Assembly: GCA_947625505.1 (NCBI GenBank)
Contig: CANQON010000008.1
Location: 1-64,000 of the forward strand
Source: an uncultured Bacilli bacterium
GTDB lineage: Bacteria > Bacillota_I > Bacilli_A > RF39 > UBA660
Direction of reading: 5' to 3'
DNA: 64,000 nt
The notes below the pieces were generated by a model. The model had not been told where the DNA came from. It made no database searches and saw only the letters and a program-made list of their open reading frames with translations. The translations under genes and the position numbers were made by a program. This document shows, piece by piece, positions 43,055-50,375 of the stretch. Positions within the stretch are counted from its first letter, which is position 1, and each line of letters opens with the position of its first letter.

Positions 43055-43693
43055 CTAATTTCTTTCTCTTCCAAATAATGACAATAAATCTAAGAAAATG
43101 TTAATAAAATCTAGGAATAATTGAAATGCTCCATAAATAGCTAAACTATCAGGATTCTCAACACGATACATTTTTCTTTTAATCATTTGAATATCATAAG
43201 CTATATAGGCAAAAAATATTACTAAGCTTAACAATGTAACTGCTAAATTAATACTAGGTATAAAAATACTTACAATTGATAAGATAATTAAAGCAATAAT
43301 TCCCATAAATAAAATTGTTGATATTTTAGTTAAATCTAATTTTGTTTTATATCCTATAAATCCAAATATTAATAGAACAACAGATGTAACTCCAAATATA
43401 TATATAATAGATGTTAATTCATACATTAAGAATATTGAAGCAAATGTTAATCCTGTTAAAGCTGCATATCCTAAATATAAAATAGTGTTAGTTAAAGGAC
43501 TCATTTTATGAATGCGCATTACTAGTACTAAAGCAAGAACAATTTCAGCTATCCATACTATGAAATATCCTCCTCCTGCTAAAAAGCTAATAGCAGCATC
43601 ACTACTTTGAACAAAATAACCTACACCAAATGTTAAGAATAATCCAACAAATAACCACATAAATACTTTTGAAAAGATTTGTTGCATATCCAT
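43055..43693 (-). CDS. Bax inhibitor-1 family membrane protein (YbhL-like)
   Basis: This family comprises seven-helix proteins, some acting as pH-sensitive calcium leak channels. About 212 residues carry seven hydrophobic segments from about residue 9, ending with AVTLLSLVIFFAYIAYDIQMIKRK and AIYGAFQLFLDFINIFLDLLSLFG. The aspartates in YDIQMI and FLDFINIFLDLL match the family gating pair. The start is set at 43693, where AGAGGTGAT precedes the ATG; the outer track start lies inside the previous gene's stop. It follows the gene at 43698 closely, so the two are likely co-transcribed. Confidence 0.9.
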   Translation of the reverse strand: MDMQQIFSKVFMWLFVGLFLTFGVGYFVQSSDAAISFLAGGGYFIVWIAEIVLALVLVMRIHKMSPLTNTILYLGYAALTGLTFASIFLMYELTSIIYIFGVTSVVLLIFGFIGYKTKLDLTKISTILFMGIIALIILSIVSIFIPSINLAVTLLSLVIFFAYIAYDIQMIKRKMYRVENPDSLAIYGAFQLFLDFINIFLDLLSLFGRERN

Positions 43694-43697
43694 AATA

Positions 43698-44114
43698 TCA
43701 CCTCTTTTCATCTAATATAATTATATCATATTTATCTTTAATTTTAAAAATCCAACGCTTAGTTAATATATCATTATTATTTATAATATAAATACGTTCT
43801 TTGGTATAACTACGTATTAACGCTAACAAATTATTTAACTCATCTAAATTATTTTTATTAATATTTAATTCCTTTAAATCTAAATAGATCATATCAGCTC
43901 TAACAAGTATATTTTGAATATATCTATCTCTTATTTTTATATTATTTTTAATATCATTAATGATATCTATTAGTCTTGTATCTTGATATTTGTAAACATA
44001 AGTGCTACTAATATTATTACCAAAAGATAAAGTAATATGAGCTTTATAATTAACCTTAATACTTATCACAATAATAATAATTAAAATTATTAAAAGAAAA
44101 ATTATTTTTTTCAT
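43698..44114 (-). CDS. Hypothetical membrane-anchored protein, possibly a degenerate SGNH-like fold
   Basis: I do not recognise this protein of 138 residues. One N-terminal membrane helix (KKIIFLLIILIIIIVISI) is followed by TLSFGNNISSTYVYKYQD, which sits where SGNH hydrolases have GDSIS, and by RADMIYLDLKELNINKNN, like a later block of that fold. The catalytic Ser and the Asp-x-x-His end are missing, so enzymatic activity is unlikely if that relation is real. The start is the ATG at 44114 after GAGGTG. Its SD sits directly at the end of the murA terminator. It ends with the TGA that overlaps the SD of the Bax-inhibitor gene. Confidence 0.55.
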   Translation of the reverse strand: MKKIIFLLIILIIIIVISIKVNYKAHITLSFGNNISSTYVYKYQDTRLIDIINDIKNNIKIRDRYIQNILVRADMIYLDLKELNINKNNLDELNNLLALIRSYTKERIYIINNNDILTKRWIFKIKDKYDIIILDEKR

Positions 44115-44123
44115 TTTCACCTC

Positions 44124-44146
44124 AAAAAAAGTAGCCTAAGCTACTT
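44124..44146 (-). terminator. Hairpin terminator after murA, overlapping the next RBS
   Basis: On the minus strand AAGTAGC-TTAG-GCTACTT is followed by a T run that leads directly into the GAGGTG SD of the next gene. It probably reduces rather than fully stops readthrough. Confidence 0.65.
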
Positions 44147-45401
44147 CATTATATTCTTCTAATTCTATTTTTGCACCTACAGCTGATAATTTTCCAATAA
44201 TATTTTCATATCCTCTTAGGACATGTTCAACATTTTCTATAATGGTTTCTCCTTCAGCTTTAAGTCCTGCTAAAACAAGACAAGCTCCTGCTCTTAAATC
44301 AGTAGCATTAACTACTTTACCTGTTAACTTAGTAGGACCTATTACATGAATCTTTTTATCATCAATCGTTATATTAGCACCCATATCATTTAGATAAGGA
44401 ACATTCTTAAAACGATTTTCATATATTGTTTCCTCTAATACAGATTCTCCTTCTAACTGTGTTAATAAAGTAGATAATGGTTGTTGAAGATCTGTTGGGA
44501 AACCTGGATAACCTAATGTCTTGACGTTAATAGCTCTACCACCATTAATTTGCGAAATTGTTACTGATGACTCATCTACTTTCATATCACATCCTGCTTC
44601 TTTAAGTTTTTGAATTAAAGAATCTACATGTTCAGGTATGACATTATTTATGGTTAAATTATCTCCCATTAAAGCTCCAACAATGATATAAGTACCTGTT
44701 TCAATACGATCAGGAATTACTTCTGTAAAGGCTTTGCCTAAATATTCTACACCCTCTATATATATCGTACTAGTACCTGCTCCTGTGATTTTAGCACCCA
44801 TACTATTTAAGAAAGTGGCTATATTGACAATTTCTGGCTCACGAGCAGCATTTTCAATTACGGTTTCTCCTTTAGCTCGTACAGCTACTAAAATAGTATT
44901 AATAGTTGCTCCTACACTAGGCATATCTAAATAGACATGTCCACCAACTAATTCATCAGCAGATATTGTAAACTTATTATTTTCTTCAATTACTTTAGCA
45001 CCTAAAGCACGATATCCTTTTAGAGTTTGATCAATAGGACGTGCTCCTATAGCGCATCCCCCTGGAAAATACATTTCTACATACTTATATTTTCCTAGTA
45101 TGGAAGACATAAAATAGTAAGATGCACGTAACTTTTTAGCAATAGATTCTGGTATTTCTTTATTAACAATATGTGATGCATCAATTGTTATACGTGATTC
45201 TTCTCTTTTAATATCAGCTTCAAGATACTCTAATATTTCTTGTAAAGCATCTACATCAGAAATATTAGGTATATTATCTATAACAACTTCTTCATCACAT
45301 AAAATAGCGGCTGGTATTAATGCAACAGCACTATTTTTAGCACCACTTATATTAATAGTTCCACTTAGCTTATGTCCACCCTCTATTTTAATTCTTTTCA
45401 T
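44136..45401 (-). CDS. murA: UDP-N-acetylglucosamine 1-carboxyvinyltransferase MurA
   Basis: MurA makes the first committed step of peptidoglycan synthesis, adding enolpyruvate from PEP to UDP-GlcNAc. The 421 residues include GTINISGAKNSAVALIPAAIL at the N-terminus and GGCAIGARPIDQTLKGY, where the Cys is the PEP- and fosfomycin-reactive residue, so the protein should be fosfomycin-sensitive by this criterion. It follows fba with 34 nt between and no terminator, sharing its transcript. The SD is GGAGG. Confidence 0.97.
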   Translation of the reverse strand: MKRIKIEGGHKLSGTINISGAKNSAVALIPAAILCDEEVVIDNIPNISDVDALQEILEYLEADIKREESRITIDASHIVNKEIPESIAKKLRASYYFMSSILGKYKYVEMYFPGGCAIGARPIDQTLKGYRALGAKVIEENNKFTISADELVGGHVYLDMPSVGATINTILVAVRAKGETVIENAAREPEIVNIATFLNSMGAKITGAGTSTIYIEGVEYLGKAFTEVIPDRIETGTYIIVGALMGDNLTINNVIPEHVDSLIQKLKEAGCDMKVDESSVTISQINGGRAINVKTLGYPGFPTDLQQPLSTLLTQLEGESVLEETIYENRFKNVPYLNDMGANITIDDKKIHVIGPTKLTGKVVNATDLRAGACLVLAGLKAEGETIIENVEHVLRGYENIIGKLSAVGAKIELEEYNEVA

Positions 45402-45435
45402 ACATACCTCCTTATATACTATATGATTAAAAGTA

Positions 45436-46284
45436 TTATATGTGTCTAGTGCCTAGTAATTCTACTTTTTCTCTTATAGCTTTTTTAATACTTGCTTCTC
45501 CTGCTTTAATAATTTTTCTAGGATCATATACTTCTTCGTCATTCTTTAACTTATCACGAACTGCCAAAGCCCATACTTGTTGTAATTCTGTATTAATATT
45601 TAATTTACATATACCACAAGATATAGCTTTTCTTATTTGATCATCATATATACCACTTCCTCCATGAAGAACTAATGGTATATTACATTTTTCTTTAATT
45701 TCTTCCATACGATCAAAAGCTAAAACAGGATCTCCATGATAAGGGCCATGAACACTACCTAAAGCAGGCGCTAAAAAATCAATACCTGTCTCATTAGTAA
45801 AACGCACACAATCATCTACTTCAGCATAAAGTATTCCATGATTAGCACTATCTTCACTGCCTCCCACATGTCCTACTTCTGCTTCTACAGATACATTTCT
45901 TTCTTTAGCATAATCTACTACTTCTTTTGTAATACGAATATTTTCATCTAAATCATACATTGAAGCATCAATCATAACAGAAGTAAATCCTGCATCAATA
46001 GCTTCTTTACATACTTGAAAACTACTTCCATGATCTAAATGAATAACAACAGGTATGGTAATATTCAAATATTCCATTAAATCTTTTACTAGATTAACAA
46101 CTGTTTTAAAGCCTCCCATATATTTAGTTGCTCCTTCACTAACACCTAAAATAACAGGTACCTTAATATCTTCACATTCTTCTAAAATAAATCTTGTCCA
46201 TTCAAGATTATTAATATTAAATTGCGCTACAGCATATTTATTATCTTTAGCCATATTTAAGATTCTAGTCATATTCTCTAGCAT
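45436..46284 (-). CDS. fba: Class II fructose-bisphosphate aldolase
   Basis: This zinc enzyme cleaves fructose-1,6-bisphosphate to dihydroxyacetone phosphate and glyceraldehyde-3-phosphate in glycolysis. The 282 residues show AVAQFNINNLEW, the zinc His in VVIHLDHGSSF, VEAEVGHVGGSED, PALGSVHGPYHGDP and VLHGGSGI. The closely related tagatose-bisphosphate aldolases look much the same, so the sugar stereochemistry is a likely, not certain, assignment. The SD AGGTGAT precedes the start, and the promoter TTGACT-17-TATATT lies at 46301-46329. murA follows in the operon. Confidence 0.93.
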   Translation of the reverse strand: MLENMTRILNMAKDNKYAVAQFNINNLEWTRFILEECEDIKVPVILGVSEGATKYMGGFKTVVNLVKDLMEYLNITIPVVIHLDHGSSFQVCKEAIDAGFTSVMIDASMYDLDENIRITKEVVDYAKERNVSVEAEVGHVGGSEDSANHGILYAEVDDCVRFTNETGIDFLAPALGSVHGPYHGDPVLAFDRMEEIKEKCNIPLVLHGGSGIYDDQIRKAISCGICKLNINTELQQVWALAVRDKLKNDEEVYDPRKIIKAGEASIKKAIREKVELLGTRHI

Positions 46285-46300
46285 ACTATCACCTAATTAA

Positions 46301-46329
46301 AATATATTATTTATAAATATAAAAGTCAA
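46301..46329 (-). promoter_or_regulatory. Promoter of fba-murA
   Basis: On the minus strand TTGACT and TATATT are separated by 17 nt. Confidence 0.65.
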
Positions 46330-46361
46330 TAAACTTACTATTAATATCACTTATTTAGACA

Positions 46362-47318
46362 TTAATTATACATTAAATTTTTCTCAGGAGAAAGTAATAC
46401 TCGTATAAGTCTTTTTTGGGTATCTATTTCATCTATTGACTCACGAAAATTATATATTCCTTCTAAATGAAATTGTTCTAATATTTCATTACATATATCT
46501 GATATTACACTATCATCAATTGTATCTAATCTAATAAGTTTTTTAATATTACCACTATTAACTCTTTTTCTTGAACCTACAAATTTATCTAAACTTAATA
46601 GTTGTGTAGCATTATCATCATAGAAATATCTAATAGAAGCATTAAATCCTTTATGATTAGGTAAACTTCTCTCTATTAATGCTTTACCTACATCATTATA
46701 ATCTCGTGTAATACGAGTATATGTTACATCACTATGATTAGCTCGTACTTTAAATAAACGTAAATTCTCTTCTTTAGTCATTGGTATAAGACTAGATTTA
46801 AAACTTACAATAAGAACATTAGTCATTGATGCTTCATGTAATTCTTCTTTTTGATAAACAAATCCTTCTTTACTTACATGTTCAACTATCATTTCTTTAT
46901 CTAATGGACAGTTATAATCTGTAATACTTCCAATAGCTAATTCTTTATTAATAATGATTAACATATCATCCCCATCAGGAAAAATATTATAGATAGTTTT
47001 CCCTCTTGTAAATATATTAGCACCATCATCATATTTTTCATTGCACACCATAGTTAATCCCATATCACTATTATCCGTTATTTGGTATTCACCAAAGACT
47101 GTTCTAACGTAGCAAACACCTTTCTTATATGTGATATTAGTAATATCATTACCTCTTAAAATATCAAAAATATTAAATAAATGAAGTTGGAAGTATGGAT
47201 TATTAGCTATCTTTTCACTAAAGTTCATACCACTTTCTAATAAATACTCAATCAATAATCTATTAGATAAGGAATATGTAATATTAGGTGCACAAATTTT
47301 TGTTTCGGCCTTTGCCAT
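46362..47318 (-). CDS. Hypothetical protein with strong promoter
   Basis: I do not recognise this 318-residue protein. It is soluble, with mixed helices and strands; repeated sets such as VCYVRTVFGEYQITDNSDMGLTMVCNE and DGDDMLIIINKELAIGSITDYNCP suggest beta-rich folding in the first half. No catalytic signature stands out. An SD GGAGGTG precedes the ATG and the promoter at 47347-47376 is among the best in the window (TTGACA, 18 nt, TATATT). It is placed between spoIIR and fba as a single gene. Confidence 0.72.
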   Translation of the reverse strand: MAKAETKICAPNITYSLSNRLLIEYLLESGMNFSEKIANNPYFQLHLFNIFDILRGNDITNITYKKGVCYVRTVFGEYQITDNSDMGLTMVCNEKYDDGANIFTRGKTIYNIFPDGDDMLIIINKELAIGSITDYNCPLDKEMIVEHVSKEGFVYQKEELHEASMTNVLIVSFKSSLIPMTKEENLRLFKVRANHSDVTYTRITRDYNDVGKALIERSLPNHKGFNASIRYFYDDNATQLLSLDKFVGSRKRVNSGNIKKLIRLDTIDDSVISDICNEILEQFHLEGIYNFRESIDEIDTQKRLIRVLLSPEKNLMYN

Positions 47319-47346
47319 AATTACACCTCCAAATCAAAATTACATT

Positions 47347-47376
47347 AATATAACATATTTTTTATAAGTGTGTCAA
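47347..47376 (-). promoter_or_regulatory. Promoter of the gene at 46362
   Basis: On the minus strand consensus TTGACA and TATATT are separated by 18 nt, with TGT before the -10. Confidence 0.7.
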
Positions 47377-47380
47377 CCAA

Positions 47381-47887
47381 TTATTTTAAATATTTATTTA
47401 GAGTGTCAACTACATATGAATGATATTCTACCTCTGTACTTTCCTCTCCTTCTAATAAACATAAGGGAGGAAATAGGACACACCACCAGTTATCTCCTAA
47501 GCCATTACCTAAAGTAATTACAAGGGAATTATATTCTCCTTCTTTGTATGTAATACCCTTATATTCTTTTTCAGGAAAATAATTCATTCCATAATTTATA
47601 CGATAATTAGTAGTATATTGATTGACAATTTTTCTCACATTAGGAATACTATCTTTTATAACTAAATCAGCATCCTTTATATTATCAACATGATCTAATT
47701 TTTGATATAAATACTTTTCAACATCTTTTCTTATTTCTTGTTTTAAGTCTTGGTCATTATTATCATTAGAATTAGCAATTACCCTAATTCTAATAGCATC
47801 CTCTGGTATTAAATCATTATTTGTTACCACATTTGATATTGTAACAAGAAGTACTACTAAAACTAATATAAATAAACAATTCTTCAA
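47381..47887 (-). CDS. spoIIR: Stage II sporulation protein R (SpoIIR)
   Basis: SpoIIR is made in the forespore, secreted into the intermembrane space, and triggers SpoIIGA to process pro-sigma-E in the mother cell. The sequence has an N-terminal hydrophobic signal (about residues 5-20), then IRIRVIANSNDNNDQDLKQEIR and the very characteristic GDNWWCVLFPPLCLLEGEE near the end, a hallmark of this family. The start is taken as TTG at 47887, with AGGAG 9 nt upstream; the ATG at 47896 abuts that SD. An upstream GTATA could be part of a sigma-F promoter, but I could not match both boxes. Confidence 0.92.
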   Translation of the reverse strand: MKNCLFILVLVVLLVTISNVVTNNDLIPEDAIRIRVIANSNDNNDQDLKQEIRKDVEKYLYQKLDHVDNIKDADLVIKDSIPNVRKIVNQYTTNYRINYGMNYFPEKEYKGITYKEGEYNSLVITLGNGLGDNWWCVLFPPLCLLEGEESTEVEYHSYVVDTLNKYLK

Positions 47888-47962
47888 GTATATCATCTCC
47901 TAATATATATTGAAGATTAAATATAACTTTTATACATATTTTTATACTTTTAGTTCATAATA

Positions 47963-47993
47963 ACAAAAAAAGATTTAGAATTATCTAAATCTT
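47963..47993 (-). terminator. Terminator of the zinc-ribbon pair
   Basis: On the minus strand AAGATTTAGA-TAAT-TCTAAATCTT is followed by TTTTTT, just beyond the stop of the gene at 48004. Confidence 0.75.
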
Positions 47994-48003
47994 TCTTAAT
48001 TAA

Positions 48004-48417
48004 CTATAATAAGATTCCAACTACTATGTTGAATGCAAATCCAGCTAATCCACCGATACCTGCCATTTTAGCATCACCTGGTTTAGAAGATTTCCAACAG
48101 AAGTATAAGATCCATCCAACAATTGGAATAAAGAATCCTAATACTGCCCATCCAATTGATCCTTTTTGATTAACTGCTGGTTGCATCATAGGACCTGGCA
48201 TTGGTTGTTGTCCCATCATTTGTCCAGGCATAGGTTGTTGACCCATCATAGGTTGTTGCACTGGTCCAGGAACAGGTCCTGGTACAGGTTGTTGTACTGG
48301 TTGTTGCATTACTTGCCCTTGAACAGGCATATCAACAGTTAAATTAGGATTACCACAGTTAGGACAAGTTGTGAACTTATCATCTACTTGGCAACCACAC
48401 ATATTACACTTTTTCAT
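48004..48417 (-). CDS. Zinc-ribbon membrane protein with Pro/Gln/Met-rich linker
   Basis: The 137 residues have an N-terminal zinc ribbon (CNMCGCQVDDKFTTCPNCG, Cys 4, 7, 18, 21), a low-complexity linker of Gln, Pro, Met and Gly units (MMGQQPMPG repeats), one long hydrophobic segment (GSIGWAVLGFFIPIVGWILYFCW) and a second (AGIGGLAGFAFNIVVGIL). Small zinc-ribbon membrane proteins of this layout are common in gut Bacillota and are not characterised. It is encoded 18 nt after a paralogue (48436) with the same ribbon and linker. Confidence 0.8.
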   Translation of the reverse strand: MKKCNMCGCQVDDKFTTCPNCGNPNLTVDMPVQGQVMQQPVQQPVPGPVPGPVQQPMMGQQPMPGQMMGQQPMPGPMMQPAVNQKGSIGWAVLGFFIPIVGWILYFCWKSSKPGDAKMAGIGGLAGFAFNIVVGILL

Positions 48418-48435
48418 ACTATCCTCCTATTCTTT

Positions 48436-49023
48436 TTATTTAACATACATACATGCTCTTTTTTTGAAATAAATAAATACGCATACTCCGTAAGCAATAA
48501 GTAAAGCTCCTAATACGATAAAAACAATACCAAAAGCAGCTCCTAATGCAGCAAATGCTTCTACTTCAGCTGCTAAAGCTCCAAATCCTACCATAAATAG
48601 AATACCTAATAATACAAGGATTCCTCCACCTACGGCTTCTAAGACTCCTTGAATCATTGCTAAAATTCTTCCAACTTTACTTCTTATATATAAGAAATAA
48701 ACAGTAGCAGCAGCAAAAACTACAGAAATTAATGTACCAACAGAAAATTCATTAGTAAATAAACTTATAAGATTAGACACTGCTCCTAACCCTAGTAAAA
48801 CCATATATACCATTGCAAATGTCATAGGCATACTACCTTGTGCAGGAGCACCCATCATAGGTTGTTGACCCATCATTTGTCCTTGCATAGGTTGTACTGG
48901 TACTTGTTGTGGCATAGGTTGTACTGGTGCAGGATTTAAAGATACTAAACTAGGACTACCACAATTAGGGCAGTTAGTATAGTTATCAGCAACTTGGCTA
49001 CCACAAGCATTACATTTTTTCAT
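48436..49023 (-). CDS. Zinc-ribbon multi-pass membrane protein
   Basis: The 195 residues begin with the same ribbon type (CNACGSQVADNYTNCPNCG), a shorter Gln/Pro/Met linker with MMGQQPMMG, then about four hydrophobic segments: TFAMVYMVLLGLGAVSNLIS, FSVGTLISVVFAAATVYFLYI, GILVLLGILFMVGFGALAAE and FGIVFIVLGALLIAYGVCVFIYF. Function is unknown. It is the first gene of the pair; its promoter is at 49049-49077. The N-terminus matches the downstream gene, so the pair arose by duplication followed by divergence of the membrane part, or by sharing of the ribbon-linker module. Confidence 0.8.
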   Translation of the reverse strand: MKKCNACGSQVADNYTNCPNCGSPSLVSLNPAPVQPMPQQVPVQPMQGQMMGQQPMMGAPAQGSMPMTFAMVYMVLLGLGAVSNLISLFTNEFSVGTLISVVFAAATVYFLYIRSKVGRILAMIQGVLEAVGGGILVLLGILFMVGFGALAAEVEAFAALGAAFGIVFIVLGALLIAYGVCVFIYFKKRACMYVK

Positions 49024-49048
49024 TTTTCAACACTCCTTTATTTTCTTC

Positions 49049-49077
49049 ATTATACTATATTTTTCAACATTTTGAAA
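49049..49077 (-). promoter_or_regulatory. Promoter of the zinc-ribbon pair
   Basis: On the minus strand TTTCAA and TATAAT are separated by 17 nt. Confidence 0.5.
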
Positions 49078-49141
49078 CTATTTATTAAGAAATATTAAAA
49101 AAGTGTCAAATTTTAGTGTTCCTATTTACTATATAAACAAG

Positions 49142-49168
49142 AAAAAAAATAAGGGATACTCCCTTATT
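49142..49168 (-). terminator. Terminator of the DHH-to-rlmH operon
   Basis: On the minus strand AATAAGGGA-GTA-TCCCTTATT is followed by a T run, overlapping the rlmH stop region. Confidence 0.8.
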
Positions 49169-49616
49169 TATGATAAGACTCATTATTATTAATTTTAAAA
49201 GAACGATAAATTTGTTCTAATAATATTACTCTAAATAATTGATGAGGAAATGTCATTTTGGAAAAAGATATAGCTAAATTACTTCTTTTTTTAATATCAT
49301 TATGTAAGCCATTAGATCCTCCAATAACAAAAATAATATTAGAATTAATAGTTAATAAATTATCTAATTCTTTAGCAAGTTCTAAAGAACTATATTCTTT
49401 TCCTTCTATTTCTAGAGTAATAACATAATCTTTATCTTGAATATATCTTTCTATTTCTACTTTTTCTTTTAATAAGCAATTGTCTTCATTATCACTAAAA
49501 TCTTTACACTCAATGATATCTATTTTCGTATACTTACTAAGTCTTTTTAAATACTCATTAATCGCATCTCGATAAAAGGCTTCTTTTATTTTACCTACAC
49601 ATATTATTTTTATCAT
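49164..49616 (-). CDS. rlmH: 23S rRNA m3-pseudouridine-1915 methyltransferase RlmH
   Basis: RlmH methylates pseudouridine 1915 of 23S rRNA using SAM, acting on 70S ribosomes. The 150 residues are close to the usual 155-160. The SPOUT knot shows FVIGGSNGL, FSKMTFPHQLFRVILLEQIYRSFKI and the terminal YHK, all typical. It overlaps the yycJ gene by 4 nt (ATGA), so the two are translationally coupled, and it ends the operon. Confidence 0.96.
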   Translation of the reverse strand: MIKIICVGKIKEAFYRDAINEYLKRLSKYTKIDIIECKDFSDNEDNCLLKEKVEIERYIQDKDYVITLEIEGKEYSSLELAKELDNLLTINSNIIFVIGGSNGLHNDIKKRSNLAISFSKMTFPHQLFRVILLEQIYRSFKINNNESYHK

Positions 49617-50374
49617 AATTCTAATAACTCCGTAGCTTCCTTTTGACTTGCTACACCAATATTATCGAATGTGATATTCTTCTTTTCTAAAATATGTTTT
49701 AAATTTAAATAAGCAATATCTGGTGTATTATTTTCTTCACTAAGATGCGCTAAAAAGACTTTTTTAGTATCCTTACCTATAAATTTAGCTAAGTAATTAG
49801 CTGAATCTTTATTAGATAAGTGGCCTTCATCTCCCAAAATACGGATTTTAACATGATGAGGATAATGTTCATTATTCATTAATAACTCTACATCATGATT
49901 ACTTTCCATAATATATAAAGTACGATTAGATAATAATTTATGATACTTCTCACTTATATAGCCTGTATCAGTCATATAAACAACTGATTTACCATCTGAT
50001 TCAAATATATATCCCCTAGAATCTTTCGCATCATGTGAGGTTGGAATCGTTATAACTTTTAAATCATCTAACTCTATATCCCCATCAAGATTAATATAAT
50101 CTTTAATATTTAAATTAGCTTCTTTATAAATATTATCTGTTAGATATACAGTAGGATGATACTTTTTCCAAAAAACATTAATACCTGATACGTGATCACT
50201 ATGGGCATGAGTAACAAAGACGCTATCAATTAATTTAGGATCAATATTATAAGCTTTTAATTTTTTTTCAATACTAAGGGAAGAAGTACCTATATCTACT
50301 AAAATATGATGTTTATTAGTTTCAATATAAGTACAATTTCCTTTACTACCACTAGCTAAAACGGATACTTTCAT
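49613..50374 (-). CDS. walJ: MBL-fold hydrolase, YycJ/WalJ type
   Basis: This is a metallo-beta-lactamase-fold enzyme of the YycJ family, a nuclease-like protein usually in the walRK neighbourhood and linked to cell division and replication coordination. The 253 residues have the metal motif FVTHAHSDHVSGI (HxHxDH, about residue 55) and later TDTGY and HLSEENN. The start is the ATG at 50374, one base after the M23 stop. The track start at 50422 lies within the M23 gene. No walRK genes are in the window; in B. subtilis they are upstream of this gene. It overlaps rlmH. Confidence 0.9.
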   Translation of the reverse strand: MKVSVLASGSKGNCTYIETNKHHILVDIGTSSLSIEKKLKAYNIDPKLIDSVFVTHAHSDHVSGINVFWKKYHPTVYLTDNIYKEANLNIKDYINLDGDIELDDLKVITIPTSHDAKDSRGYIFESDGKSVVYMTDTGYISEKYHKLLSNRTLYIMESNHDVELLMNNEHYPHHVKIRILGDEGHLSNKDSANYLAKFIGKDTKKVFLAHLSEENNTPDIAYLNLKHILEKKNITFDNIGVASQKEATELLEL

Positions 50375-50375
50375 A

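Noticed and set aside
47888-47960. Sigma-F promoter before spoIIR
   Set aside because: GTATA strings fit a -35 box but no matching GGnrAnAnTw -10 stands at the right distance, so I did not annotate it.
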